64,000 nucleotides of DNA from Gracilibacillus alcaliphilus (lineage in GTDB: Bacteria > Bacillota > Bacilli > Bacillales > Amphibacillaceae). The position numbers were made by a program, and so were the translations under genes. A model generated the notes under the pieces. It saw only the letters and a list, made by a program, of their open reading frames with translations. It ran no database searches and was not told the DNA's origin. The DNA lies in NCBI RefSeq assembly GCF_016909015.1, contig NZ_JAFBFA010000017.1, positions 31,542-95,541 of the forward strand, in the 5' to 3' direction. Positions 1 to 8,710 of the stretch are shown one piece after another (the stretch's first letter is position 1; each line of letters starts with the position of its first letter).

Positions 1-390
1 TCTGTTGGTTCAACGGCTATTATTTTTCTGGCTGGATTAAAAGCGATTCCTGATGTGCTGTATGAAGCAGCAGAATTAGATGGTGCCTCTAAGATCCAGC
101 AATTATTTAAAATCACGATTCCACAATTAACGCCTTCTATATTATTTAACGTGATAATGCTGACAATTACCTCATTTCAAATTTTTACGGAAGGTTTAAT
201 CATTACAGGCGGCGGCCCGGCAAATGCAACATTATTTTTTAATTTATATCTATATGAAAATGCATTCTCATATGGTCGTTTAGGTTATGCAAGTGCTCTG
301 GCCTGGGTTTTATTTGCATTAACATTTATTTGTGCATTTATTGTATTTAAGTCTTCTAATAGATGGGTGTATTACGAAGGAGGAGAATAA
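1..390 (+). CDS. Sugar ABC transporter permease (MalF type), 5' partial
   Basis: Inner-membrane subunit of a CUT1-family sugar importer. The reading frame is open from base 1, so the N-terminal two thirds lie outside the window. The visible C-terminal 129 residues hold the EAA loop that docks the ATPase (EAAELDGAS, then PQLTPSILFN) and two hydrophobic segments. The sequence GGGPANATLFFNLYLYENAF is typical of MalF/UgpA-type permeases. It is followed two bases later by the MalG-type partner, so the two form one heterodimer. The substrate-binding protein is presumably upstream. No ATPase is present nearby, so a shared MsmX-like ATPase is likely, as in other Bacillaceae sugar importers (inference). 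Confidence 0.9.
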   Translation, partial: SVGSTAIIFLAGLKAIPDVLYEAAELDGASKIQQLFKITIPQLTPSILFNVIMLTITSFQIFTEGLIITGGGPANATLFFNLYLYENAFSYGRLGYASALAWVLFALTFICAFIVFKSSNRWVYYEGGE

Positions 391-392
391 GC

Positions 393-1271
393 ATGGCAGA
401 ACATACAATCAACCGACAGTCATCAGCTTTAACAAAGTTTCATAAGCGCAAACGATTTACGCCTTTACAAGTTATTGGTTTCTTACTGCTGTGTTTCTTT
501 TCTGTATTGCTTATTTTTCCATTGTTATGGATGCTTTCCACATCTTTAAAAGCACCCCATGAAGTAATGAGTCTAGATATCAAATTTATCCCTAATACGA
601 TTCAATGGAATAACTATCTGGAGGTTTTTCAGCAATATCCTGTATTACGTTATATTTGGAATACACTGTTTATTACTACCATGTGTATTGTTGGTAAATT
701 GTTATCTTGTACATTAGTAGCCTATGGATTTGCAAAGTATAATGCGCCCGGTAAAAACATACTCTTTATGGTGCTTCTATCTACGATGATGATTCCTTGG
801 GCAGTAACCATGGTACCATTATTTATCATTTTCAAAGAAATAGGCTGGTATAACACGTTAATGCCTTTATGGGTACCTTCCTTTTTTGGAGACGCCTTTT
901 CCATCTTTTTATTACGACAGTTTATCATGGGTGTACCAAAAGAATTAGAAGAAGCGGCAAAAATGGATGGTGCAAATGTTTTGCGTACATTATGGAGTGT
1001 AGTAGTGCCAAACATCAAACCAGCATTAACTGTAGTAGCTATTTTCTCATTTTTCTACACATGGAATGATTTTTTAGGACCATTAATTTTCCTGACAGAT
1101 CCTCAATTAGCAACATTGCAACTAGGCATACAAGCACTGCGTACGCAGTTTAATGTGGAATGGCATTATATGATGGCATTATCTGTTATTTCTATTATTC
1201 CTTGCTTAATTGTTTTCTTTATTGGTCAAAAGAAAATTGTAGAAGGTATTACCATGACAGGTATTAAATAG
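393..1271 (+). CDS. Sugar ABC transporter permease (MalG type)
   Basis: Second permease of the CUT1 importer, 292 residues, with about six membrane segments. The first is at roughly residues 25-50 and the last near the C-terminus. The EAA loop reads EELEEAAKMDGA and continues into VVPNIKPAL. The start chosen is the ATG at 393 because GGAGGAG at 379-385 sits at the right distance; an in-frame upstream ATG at 363 lacks a ribosome site and would overlap the preceding gene. The gene ends by overlapping a GTG that belongs to the next ribosome-site region, so the operon is tightly coupled. Confidence 0.92.
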   Translation: MAEHTINRQSSALTKFHKRKRFTPLQVIGFLLLCFFSVLLIFPLLWMLSTSLKAPHEVMSLDIKFIPNTIQWNNYLEVFQQYPVLRYIWNTLFITTMCIVGKLLSCTLVAYGFAKYNAPGKNILFMVLLSTMMIPWAVTMVPLFIIFKEIGWYNTLMPLWVPSFFGDAFSIFLLRQFIMGVPKELEEAAKMDGANVLRTLWSVVVPNIKPALTVVAIFSFFYTWNDFLGPLIFLTDPQLATLQLGIQALRTQFNVEWHYMMALSVISIIPCLIVFFIGQKKIVEGITMTGIK

Positions 1272-1282
1272 TGGAGGTAGAT

Positions 1283-2302
1283 ATGATGAAATTTGGTTTA
1301 GTAGGTTTAGGATGGCCTGGACAACAACATATACAAGCGATCGAAAATCATTCTGAAATAATGGAACTAACAGCAGTTTGTGATGCTGATGAATCCAAAT
1401 TAAATAATTGGAGTGGTACGTATCCTACATTTTCTAGTATTAACGATTTTTTTGCTAATGGAGAAATGGATGCTGTGATTTTAGCTGTACCTCATCATTT
1501 GCATGAACCATTAGCTATCCAGGCGTTGAATAATGGCAAACATGTTCTAGTAGAAAAACCTATGGCTCGGACTAGTCAAGAATGTTCCAACATGATAGAA
1601 GCTGCTGAAGCCAATAATCGAACACTTATGATTGCTCAAAATTGGCGTTACACCCCTTGGTGTATAGCTGCAAAAAAGATTATACAATCGGGTGAACTTG
1701 GCAAGATCCAAGCGGTTCGTACAGAATGGCTGCTTAATTTCCGAGATTCTTTTCCAAAAGGAAGTTGGATTTACAACGGAGAATTAGCTGGTGGAGGTGC
1801 TATTACTAGTTTAGCTATTCATAATGTAGATGCTTTGCGCTTTATTATAGGAGAGGTAACAGAGATATTTACCCAAGCATTGTATACAGATGATTGGTCT
1901 ACTAATAAGGCTGAGAATTGGGCGATGTGCCAGCTGAAGTTTAGGAATGGTGCTATTGGACATTTGTTCACAGGATATACCCCATATAACCCCCCTGAAC
2001 ATGAGGTGTTATATGTGTATGGAGATCAAGGTACTCTGTTTTTTGGCGAATATCAGAATGAGCGTGGTTTATGGATTTGCTCCGAGACAAGAAAAGACAA
2101 GGAGAAATATGAAAAAGTAGATAGTAATCAATATGCCAAAAAACTACATCAACATCCACAAACCAATCAAATACTTCACTTTTATGAAAGTATTAAATCA
2201 GTGAAGAGACCTGAAACAGATGGGATAGAGGCAAGCAAAACGATTCGGCTTGTAGAAATGATGTATGAATCTAGTAACAAACATAAAAATGTAAATGTCT
2301 AA
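1283..2302 (+). CDS. Gfo/Idh/MocA family oxidoreductase
   Basis: NAD(P)-dependent dehydrogenase acting on a sugar, sugar acid or inositol-like substrate; exact substrate unknown. The N-terminal Rossmann fold has GLVGLGWPGQQH (about residues 5-16), followed by the family signature EKPMART with its catalytic-region lysine, and HNVDALRFIIG where the active-site histidine usually lies. Length, about 339 residues, is normal. GGAGG at 1273-1277 supports ATG 1283 (or 1286); the GTG at 1271 overlaps the ribosome site and is rejected. Position inside an importer operon suggests the imported sugar or its product is oxidised, possibly at C3 as in other members (inference). Confidence 0.88.
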   Translation: MMKFGLVGLGWPGQQHIQAIENHSEIMELTAVCDADESKLNNWSGTYPTFSSINDFFANGEMDAVILAVPHHLHEPLAIQALNNGKHVLVEKPMARTSQECSNMIEAAEANNRTLMIAQNWRYTPWCIAAKKIIQSGELGKIQAVRTEWLLNFRDSFPKGSWIYNGELAGGGAITSLAIHNVDALRFIIGEVTEIFTQALYTDDWSTNKAENWAMCQLKFRNGAIGHLFTGYTPYNPPEHEVLYVYGDQGTLFFGEYQNERGLWICSETRKDKEKYEKVDSNQYAKKLHQHPQTNQILHFYESIKSVKRPETDGIEASKTIRLVEMMYESSNKHKNVNV

Positions 2303-2318
2303 AAAAGGGGAGAGGCTT

Positions 2319-3191
2319 ATGACCTTGCATTCGTCACATTGTGAAAACGCAGGACTATGGGAGGTGAAATATAATGATGAGACTTTACTAGAGTATGTGT
2401 TTAATGAACCAGAAGATATCAATCCAGCTTTTCGATTAGTGAAAACATTTAATGGTCATCTAATCACACTTTATCGGCCTTGGGATCACCCGTGGCATCC
2501 TGGTTTATTCTTTTCATGGAAATATATAAACGGTTTTAATTTTTGGGAGGCTGCTTATCACGGGGAGCAAAATAAAATAATATCGGAATATTTCACTCCA
2601 ATTAACAAAGATATAGGTTTTGAACAAGGGTTAGTCTATATAGATCAAACAGGTAACAAATTATTAAACGAACATCGAAAAATTCATATCGAAAAATCGA
2701 AGGACGGTTATTTTATTGATTGGGAAGCAGCGTTTCAACCGATTGAGCAAGATGTTATGCTGGATCGAACAAAAAATACAGTGAAAGCTCCATGGGGAGG
2801 ATATGCCGGATTATCTTGCAGATTAAATCGGAATTTTTTAAATCCTGTTATTACAGCAGATTTAGGTGAGTTTACGGCAGATGTTGCCTTTGCGAAGAAG
2901 TTTAAATGGTGTGATTATTCTGGTAAATTAGACGGCTTTACCAAAGATTTGTGGGCAGGTATCTGCTTAATCGAAAGTAATCAAAACATTAGATTTCCAT
3001 CAAAGAAGTTAACTTATGATTATAAAGACATGCAATTTTTATCAGCAGCCATTTTATTTGACCAACCATTGAATTTACGAATGGGAGAGACGCTGCATCT
3101 AAATTATTCTCTGTTTATACATGACGGACAATGGAATCAACATTTTTCAGATCTATTCAACAATAAGATAAATAGTACTGGAGGACGTTAA
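2319..3191 (+). CDS. DUF6807 (PmoA-like) protein
   Basis: Family of unknown biochemical function, often annotated methane oxygenase PmoA by name only. About 290 residues, no signal peptide or membrane segment, so cytoplasmic. The most diagnostic stretch is RPWDHPWHPGLFFSWKYING at about residues 53-72, rich in His, Trp and Asp and probably a metal or substrate site. Family members frequently sit beside Gfo/Idh oxidoreductases and sugar isomerases, as here. ATG 2319 is chosen because GGGGAGAGG at 2307-2315 precedes it; an earlier in-frame ATG at 2295 lies within the previous gene. A role in carbohydrate breakdown is inferred from context; it is certainly not methane oxidation here. Confidence 0.8.
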   Translation: MTLHSSHCENAGLWEVKYNDETLLEYVFNEPEDINPAFRLVKTFNGHLITLYRPWDHPWHPGLFFSWKYINGFNFWEAAYHGEQNKIISEYFTPINKDIGFEQGLVYIDQTGNKLLNEHRKIHIEKSKDGYFIDWEAAFQPIEQDVMLDRTKNTVKAPWGGYAGLSCRLNRNFLNPVITADLGEFTADVAFAKKFKWCDYSGKLDGFTKDLWAGICLIESNQNIRFPSKKLTYDYKDMQFLSAAILFDQPLNLRMGETLHLNYSLFIHDGQWNQHFSDLFNNKINSTGGR

Positions 3192-3192
3192 T

Positions 3193-4044
3193 ATGACAAT
3201 GACAGTAGGCTGCTTCGCATTAATTGATCCATTTACTGTATTAGAACATCAATTAGACAGAATTAAAAAACTTGGGTTTCGTTATGCGGATATTACGGAC
3301 AATCGAGATGGAGCTCAGTTAGGAACAGAGTTTGGTTTTGCTGCTACAGCAAGCCTTGATGGAAATCCCTTCGATTTAAAAAGAAAGTTTGCCGAGAGAG
3401 GACTAACCATCACTAGTTACTGTGCCCATGCTAATTTACTTGATCCTTCGGCGCCATGGAGATATGGCACAAGTCAAATATGCAAAGCCATACGTGCAGC
3501 TGCAGCCATTAATATTGAATATGTGATTACAACGGAGGGAGAGCCTGAAACTGATTTTGCTGTTAATTTGACCGAAGATCAAAAAGTGTTTATGGTTATG
3601 GAGAAACTGCAAGAACCTTTGCGAATGGCTGCAGACTTTGGCGTTACCTTACTTTTGGAACCACATGGAGAACTTACTGACTCTATTTCAGGTCTTGAAA
3701 AAATAGTACATGGATTGAATGACCCGGATAATTTAGCTTTAAATCTGGATACTGGTAATAGTTGGCTAGGTGGGACCGATCCGCTTGAGATTATTCGAAA
3801 ATTCCCAAATAAAATAAAGCATGTACATTGGAAGGATCTGCCGAAAGAAATGGAGAAGCAGCGCGGAAAAAAATTTGGCTGCGGTATGAGCAATATTGCA
3901 TTAGGTTCAGGTGTGATTGATATTGCAGCTATTTATAGAGAATTACAAGTACATGGATTTAATGGCCATACCACTTTAGAAATTGGCGGGGATGAGGCAA
4001 TTCTTAAAAGTTATCAATTTTTGCAGGAGTTGGGTGATGAATAA
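3193..4044 (+). CDS. Sugar phosphate isomerase/epimerase family (TIM barrel)
   Basis: Xylose-isomerase-like TIM barrel of the AP-endonuclease-2 superfamily, 283 residues. Likely metal ligands are visible: Glu in LLLEPHGEL, Asp in NLDTGNSW, His in IKHVHWKDL and Glu in TLEIGGDEA near the C-terminus. Such enzymes isomerise or epimerise ketoses, inosose or 3-keto sugars, and some belong to C-glycoside or 3-keto-glycoside degradation. The ATG follows GGAGG by seven bases, and the stop of the previous gene is one base away. With the neighbouring oxidoreductase it probably handles an oxidised sugar intermediate (inference). Confidence 0.88.
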   Translation: MTMTVGCFALIDPFTVLEHQLDRIKKLGFRYADITDNRDGAQLGTEFGFAATASLDGNPFDLKRKFAERGLTITSYCAHANLLDPSAPWRYGTSQICKAIRAAAAINIEYVITTEGEPETDFAVNLTEDQKVFMVMEKLQEPLRMAADFGVTLLLEPHGELTDSISGLEKIVHGLNDPDNLALNLDTGNSWLGGTDPLEIIRKFPNKIKHVHWKDLPKEMEKQRGKKFGCGMSNIALGSGVIDIAAIYRELQVHGFNGHTTLEIGGDEAILKSYQFLQELGDE

Positions 4045-4077
4045 TCAACGTTAGCAATAACAGGGAGTGGTTAAGGT

Positions 4078-5892
4078 ATGTCAAGGCACTATCAGTCGTT
4101 AAAAGATCAATTAATGAATGGATGGAACACCTGGAATACAAGCAGTATTTTGTCCCACGTATTATTACCAGATGGATTCTGTATTAACTTAGGTTTGAAA
4201 GAATATTCTAACGGAGATTATTTGAAGGACATATTATTTGGAAGAATGGAAAAGGAAGCTGAAAGAGCTATTCCAGGTCTACATGCATATGATGGGAGTT
4301 ATACGTCTGTTATGGTGGAATGGAAGGGGATTCATATCAAGGTAGAAACGGCTCACAGTAAAAAGGGGCTGGTTATTTTAATAACCCCAGTAAGGTTACC
4401 CCTGAAAACTCCCACCCTGATAGCTGAGGCAGGCATTCTTTGGAATAAAGAGGGATATGTAAAAAGACAAGGTGATGCAATTGGCTGGTACTCATCCCAA
4501 AATAACAAACAAGTATTTTTTATCGGAAGCGAAGTTTATGAAAAAAATATTCCAACGGGTAACCCTTTTTTTGCTATTAGGCTGGATGAAGCAATAGGTA
4601 TATCAATTGGAGAAAAATTAGATTTAGAGGCTTTAACAGGTATTATTAATGATCAAAAATTAAAACATTTGGAACATATAGAGACATATGATCATTTAGC
4701 ACATGTGTATGAAGCCATACAAACCTGTATAGCTTGGGATACTATTTATGATCCGCAACATCACAGAGTAATAACCCCCGTTTCGCGAAATTGGAATGTT
4801 ACACATGGCGGATATGCCTTATTTTGTTGGGATAACTACTTCGTTGCTTATATGGCAGCAATGGATAATAAAGATTTAGCCTATGCAAATGCTATCGAGA
4901 TAACTAAAGAGAAAACACCGAATGGTTTTGTTCCCAACTGTGCTTGGGGAAATGGCTTTAAAAGTTATGATCGCTCACAGCCACCAGTAGGATCATTGGT
5001 TATAGAAAGACTGTACAGCAAATACAAGGATAAATGGCTGTTAGAGGAAGTAATAGATGATTTAATCGATTGGAATAACTGGTGGTATACTAATCGATTA
5101 AATGGAGATTTATTATCCTGGGGTTCGAATCCATATCAGCCAATGTATAGTAATTATTGGGAAACAGCAGGAATTAACGATATTTTTGGCGGAGCATTAG
5201 AATCCGGTCTGGATAACACTCCGATGTATGATGGGGTCCCTTTTAATAAATCAACTCATCTGATGGAAATGCATGACGTTGGGTTAAATAGTTTGTATAT
5301 CATGGATTGCGGCAAACTAGCTGAGATATGCAGGTTTTTACAGCGCAATGAAGAAGCAGAAACTTTTGAGGAAAGAGCGAAACAATTCAAACATAATATG
5401 CAAGAGCTCTGGGATGAAAAGCGTGGTTTCTTTTATAATAAATTAACTTTGGAAAAACAATTTAGTGATCGTATTTCACCAACGAATTTTTACGTTTTAT
5501 TAGGTAATGTGGCAACTAAGAAACAAGCAGAACGGATTATTGATGAACATTATTTTAATGAAAATGAATTTTACGGTGAGTGGGTAATGCCGTCGATTGC
5601 TAGAAATGATGCAGCATACAAGGAGCAAGAATATTGGCGAGGCAGAATTTGGCCGCCATTAAACTTCTTGGTTTATACAGGTATGCAAAATTATACGTTA
5701 GATAAAGCTAGAAAAGATTTAGTAGATCAATCTCGGAAACTATTATTACATGAATGGTTAGATAAAGGGCATGTACATGAAAATTACAATGCGGACACAG
5801 GAATTGGATGTGATGTCAACACAAGTGATAGATTTTATCATTGGGGAGGTCTGTTAGGGTTTATCTCTATCCTGGAAGGTGGATATTTTTAA
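4078..5892 (+). CDS. MGH1-like/GH63-type (alpha/alpha)6 glycoside hydrolase
   Basis: Cytoplasmic glycosidase of 604 residues, no signal peptide. An N-terminal beta-rich domain (to about residue 200) is followed by an (alpha/alpha)6 barrel. Clan GH-G style motifs are present: GALESGLDNTPMYD at about 371-384, where the Asp is the probable general acid; EYWRGRIWPPLNF at about 518; and HENYNADTG at about 567 carrying the probable second carboxylate. Related enzymes include mannosylglycerate hydrolase, trehalase and GH63 glucosidases; substrate cannot be read from sequence. It closes the operon and probably cleaves the imported oligosaccharide. A ribosome site GGGAG lies ten bases before the ATG. 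Confidence 0.85.
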   Translation: MSRHYQSLKDQLMNGWNTWNTSSILSHVLLPDGFCINLGLKEYSNGDYLKDILFGRMEKEAERAIPGLHAYDGSYTSVMVEWKGIHIKVETAHSKKGLVILITPVRLPLKTPTLIAEAGILWNKEGYVKRQGDAIGWYSSQNNKQVFFIGSEVYEKNIPTGNPFFAIRLDEAIGISIGEKLDLEALTGIINDQKLKHLEHIETYDHLAHVYEAIQTCIAWDTIYDPQHHRVITPVSRNWNVTHGGYALFCWDNYFVAYMAAMDNKDLAYANAIEITKEKTPNGFVPNCAWGNGFKSYDRSQPPVGSLVIERLYSKYKDKWLLEEVIDDLIDWNNWWYTNRLNGDLLSWGSNPYQPMYSNYWETAGINDIFGGALESGLDNTPMYDGVPFNKSTHLMEMHDVGLNSLYIMDCGKLAEICRFLQRNEEAETFEERAKQFKHNMQELWDEKRGFFYNKLTLEKQFSDRISPTNFYVLLGNVATKKQAERIIDEHYFNENEFYGEWVMPSIARNDAAYKEQEYWRGRIWPPLNFLVYTGMQNYTLDKARKDLVDQSRKLLLHEWLDKGHVHENYNADTGIGCDVNTSDRFYHWGGLLGFISILEGGYF

Positions 5893-5902
5893 TTAGAAAG
5901 TC

Positions 5903-5962
5903 AAGGCTGTAACCAAAAATAAGTCACAGGAATGTGATGGATAATGGTTTACAGCCTTTTTG
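5903..5962 (+). terminator. Rho-independent terminator of the first sugar operon
   Basis: AAGGCTGTAACC pairs with GGTTTACAGCC (one bulge), with an inner TCACAGGAATGTGA hairpin, followed by CTTTTTG. It lies 10 bases after the glycosidase stop. Confidence 0.75.
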
Positions 5963-5966
5963 ATAT

Positions 5967-6160
5967 GGTCAGAAAGTATATGATTTTTCATGCGTTCATT
6001 CTTATTCAGAATAGCCTTGTCCAGCTCCAAGAGCCACACATTAGAGATTTCACGACACGCCCTACGATAAGTCCACATCGACTCCTTCCGTCGTCGTGTT
6101 TTCTTTTATTTCCGTTGTGACGCTCTAATCTCTATGTTTTTAAAAGGGCGCTTTTCGTTC
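5967..6160 (+). repeat. Dispersed intergenic repeat, family C copy 1
   Basis: About 195 bp closely matching a second copy at 24304-24506 in the same orientation: shared blocks include TTTTTCATGCGTTCATTCTTA, TGTCCAGCTCCAAG, TCACGACACGCCC, CATCGACTCC and TTTTTAAAAGGGCGCTTT. It lies between two converging genes and carries no plausible gene. The core resembles intergenic repeats widespread in Bacillaceae. Confidence 0.8.
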
Positions 6161-6169
6161 TTTACTATA

Positions 6170-8143
6170 TTAATGAGAGGTTCCTAATGCCCTTTCACCA
6201 GCCTCTAATACCTCGATAATACGATCAACATCATATACACTGCCTTTCCATGTTCCGCCGCTGACTTTTTGTAGAGCGGCCCAGAGACGTGTATCATCAG
6301 GAAGCTGATCTGACGGTTTCATAGCTGTATTAATCTGTCTCGAAGCAAGGAGGTGAGTCCCTTCTTCAGGGGAAATTTCTTGTCCTGGCTTTCCTACAAA
6401 ATGAATAGAACCTTCCAATTTCTTAGCATCGATTCGTACTTCTATTAGATCTCCATCTTGAAGTTTGCCAATTGGACCGCCCGCTAATCCTTCTGATCCG
6501 ACATGGCCAATACAGGCACCAGTGGACACACCTGAAAAGCGAGCATCAGTAATTAATGTTACATATTTACCATAAGATAAGTGTTTTAGTGCAGATGTAA
6601 CCTGATAGGTTTCCTCCATGCCTGTACCTAATGGCCCACAGCCAATCAGTACCATAATATCGCCTTTTTTTATTTGTCTCGTTTTAATCGCCTCGATGGC
6701 GCTGGCTTCACTGGTGAACACCTTTGCTTCACTTTTATGGTAGTATATTTGATTTTTATCTAATCTTGAAGGATCGATAGATGTTGATTTAATGACGGCT
6801 CCCTCAGGAGCAATATTACCAGTAGGGAACGTTACGGTGGAAGTTAAACCGCGTTGTTTTGCCTTTTCTTTTGACATAATCACTTCATCTGCCTCAATTT
6901 GATCCGCCTCTTTCAACTGTTGTTTCATTTTTTGACGGCGTTCGGATTGCTCCCACCAGTCTAAATTCTCTTTCAGCGTGTGACCAGTAACGGTCATTAC
7001 ATTTTCCCTTAATAACCCTAAATCACGCAAGTGTAGCATTACCTCAGGAACTCCTCCAGCTAGATAGGCGCGAATGGTCGGATGTGGAATTGGGCCATTT
7101 GGCAGCACACTAACTAGTCGAGGTGTTTCTTTATTGATTTGGTGCCAATCTTCCAGTGAAGGTATCCTGCATTTGGCTGCATGTGCAATAGCAGGGATAT
7201 GCAGTAATAGATTGGTAGAGCCGCCAAATGCAGCATGCACTACCATAGCATTATAAATAGCATCATCAGTAACAATGTCTTTTGTTGTCAGTGATTTTTC
7301 CTCCATAAGAATAATCGCTCTAGAAGACTGTCGAGCCATTTCCTTCCAAACCTTTTGTCCTGATGGAGCAAGGGCGGCATGGGGAACCGTGATGCCTAAA
7401 GCTTCCGCTACCACTTGTGCTGTGGCAGCTGTACCAAGGAACTGACAGCCTCCGCCAGGGGTTGCACATGCCATGCAGCCAAGTTCTGCTGCCTCTTCTA
7501 ACGATAATTCGTCATTAGCATATCTGGCACCAATAGTCTGTACTTTCCCAGCGTCTTCCCCGTATAATGGTGGTAATGTTACACCGCCGGGTACGATAAC
7601 AACAGGTAAATCATGCATAGAAACTAAGGCAATCATCATCGCTGGCAGCCCTTTATCACAAGTAGCAATGCCTAGTACCGCATCGCGGGTAGGTAAAGAA
7701 CGAATTAAACGACGGTACACGACAGCAGCATCATTGCGATATGGAAAAGAATCAAACATTCCGCTTGTCCCTTGGGATCTGCCGTCACACGGATCACTAA
7801 CATAAGCAGCAAAAGGTATGCCGGCGTGCTGGCTAATTTCGTTTGCGGCTTCTTTCATTAAAAGATCCACTTCCCAATGCCCCGTATGGTAACCTAATGC
7901 CAGCGGATTACCTTGCTCATCTTTTAATCCGCCTTGTGTACTTAACAATAAAATTTGCTTACCATCTAATTTATTTGGACTCCAACCCATTCCGACATTT
8001 TGTGAAAGTCCAAATAAATCTCCGCTTGGGGATTTCCTGAGCATCTGATCAGTTAAAGGCAATTTACCGATCGGACCCCTTGCGACTGTTTTAATATCAT
8101 AAATGTTTTCATCGTCCTGCATCAAATGGGCTAATTTATCCAT
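6170..8143 (-). CDS. yjhG: D-xylonate dehydratase, YjhG/YagF type (IlvD/Edd superfamily)
   Basis: Fe-S dehydratase converting D-xylonate (or a similar aldonate) to its 2-keto-3-deoxy acid, cytoplasmic. The 657-residue protein is the length of E. coli YjhG and shares whole motifs with it: PLTDQMLRKSPSGDLFG near residue 30, YVSDPCDGRSQGTSGMFDS, GIATCDKGLPAM, and CATPGGGCQFLGTA. The cysteines in these three motifs are the expected cluster ligands. Late motifs LITDARFSGVSTGACIGHVG and PDDTRLWAALQKVSGGTW also match. The ATG follows AGGAAAGGTG. It is transcribed alone, divergent from the ThuA operon; no xylose dehydrogenase, lactonase or KDPG-type aldolase is next to it. The substrate is inferred from the subfamily. 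Confidence 0.9.
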   Translation of the reverse strand: MDKLAHLMQDDENIYDIKTVARGPIGKLPLTDQMLRKSPSGDLFGLSQNVGMGWSPNKLDGKQILLLSTQGGLKDEQGNPLALGYHTGHWEVDLLMKEAANEISQHAGIPFAAYVSDPCDGRSQGTSGMFDSFPYRNDAAVVYRRLIRSLPTRDAVLGIATCDKGLPAMMIALVSMHDLPVVIVPGGVTLPPLYGEDAGKVQTIGARYANDELSLEEAAELGCMACATPGGGCQFLGTAATAQVVAEALGITVPHAALAPSGQKVWKEMARQSSRAIILMEEKSLTTKDIVTDDAIYNAMVVHAAFGGSTNLLLHIPAIAHAAKCRIPSLEDWHQINKETPRLVSVLPNGPIPHPTIRAYLAGGVPEVMLHLRDLGLLRENVMTVTGHTLKENLDWWEQSERRQKMKQQLKEADQIEADEVIMSKEKAKQRGLTSTVTFPTGNIAPEGAVIKSTSIDPSRLDKNQIYYHKSEAKVFTSEASAIEAIKTRQIKKGDIMVLIGCGPLGTGMEETYQVTSALKHLSYGKYVTLITDARFSGVSTGACIGHVGSEGLAGGPIGKLQDGDLIEVRIDAKKLEGSIHFVGKPGQEISPEEGTHLLASRQINTAMKPSDQLPDDTRLWAALQKVSGGTWKGSVYDVDRIIEVLEAGERALGTSH

Positions 8144-8159
8144 AAGACCGCACCTTTCC

Positions 8160-8173
8160 TTAAAGCGTTTTCA
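8160..8173. promoter_or_regulatory. Candidate cre (CcpA) site before the dehydratase
   Basis: On the minus strand it reads TGAAAACGCTTTAA, 12 of 14 matches to TGWNANCGNTNWCA. It sits about 17 bases before the start codon, a repressing position. Pattern match only. Confidence 0.45.
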
Positions 8174-8287
8174 TTCATTTAATATTAAGTATAAAGATAA
8201 CACGTTTATGTGTCAATAATATAAAATTTAGTTTTATAATATAAAACTTTTGATTTGCAGATCTGGTGATATACAGAAAAAATAATT

Positions 8288-8303
8288 ATGTATGTTCGTA
8301 CAT
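8288..8303. promoter_or_regulatory. Palindromic operator candidate
   Basis: ATGTATGTTCGTACAT has inverted ATGTA/TACAT arms around a six-base centre. Such arms resemble GntR-family operators, but no GntR gene is in the window, so the regulator is unknown. Confidence 0.3.
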
Positions 8304-8430
8304 TGTATATTATCCCAGTCCTTACATATTGGAAGTTTTGCTTTTTTCTTGATATACTTTAAAGCACAAGAGGAATATCAACCGTTATTGGGAATAAGCA
8401 TTGCAGAAAGGAGGGATAGAAAAAAGGGAA

Positions 8431-8444
8431 TGAAAACGATAACA
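8431..8444. promoter_or_regulatory. Candidate cre site
   Basis: TGAAAACGATAACA fits all fixed positions of the cre consensus TGWNANCGNTNWCA. It is 280 bases before the ThuA start and 288 before the dehydratase start, so it could serve either promoter. Confidence 0.5.
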
Positions 8445-8710
8445 AAGTCTGTGTTATCAAATGATTTTACTAGTAACAAAAATGATGCAGGTGTTTTGCT
8501 TCATTTATAAGGTTTTTAACTTTCTTTACATAACATTACTGCTACATAATAAAATTTCCATACTGTTTGGACCTAGTTAATGAGGTACAAATTCTTTTGC
8601 TAGCAGTTTAGTTGGCTTGTGATCCCTAGCTGGCAAAGGATCAAAGCATAAAAATACAAGATAAAGTCAGTAATATCTATAATTAGATGATATGTAATAA
8701 TGGAGGGATC

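Larger units (their letters stand above)
8144..8710. other. Divergent intergenic region between the dehydratase and thuA-like operon
   Basis: 567 bp without a convincing gene. It holds two cre-like sites and a 16-bp palindrome listed separately, and TGATCC/GGATCA arms near 8619-8644 in front of the ThuA gene. It is AT-rich close to 8210-8290. A 72-codon open frame at 8292-8510 lacks a ribosome site and is not called. Confidence 0.6.

Noticed and set aside
8292..8510. 72-codon open frame in the divergent regulatory gap
   Set aside because: No ribosome site, atypical residues, and it spans operator-like sequences.
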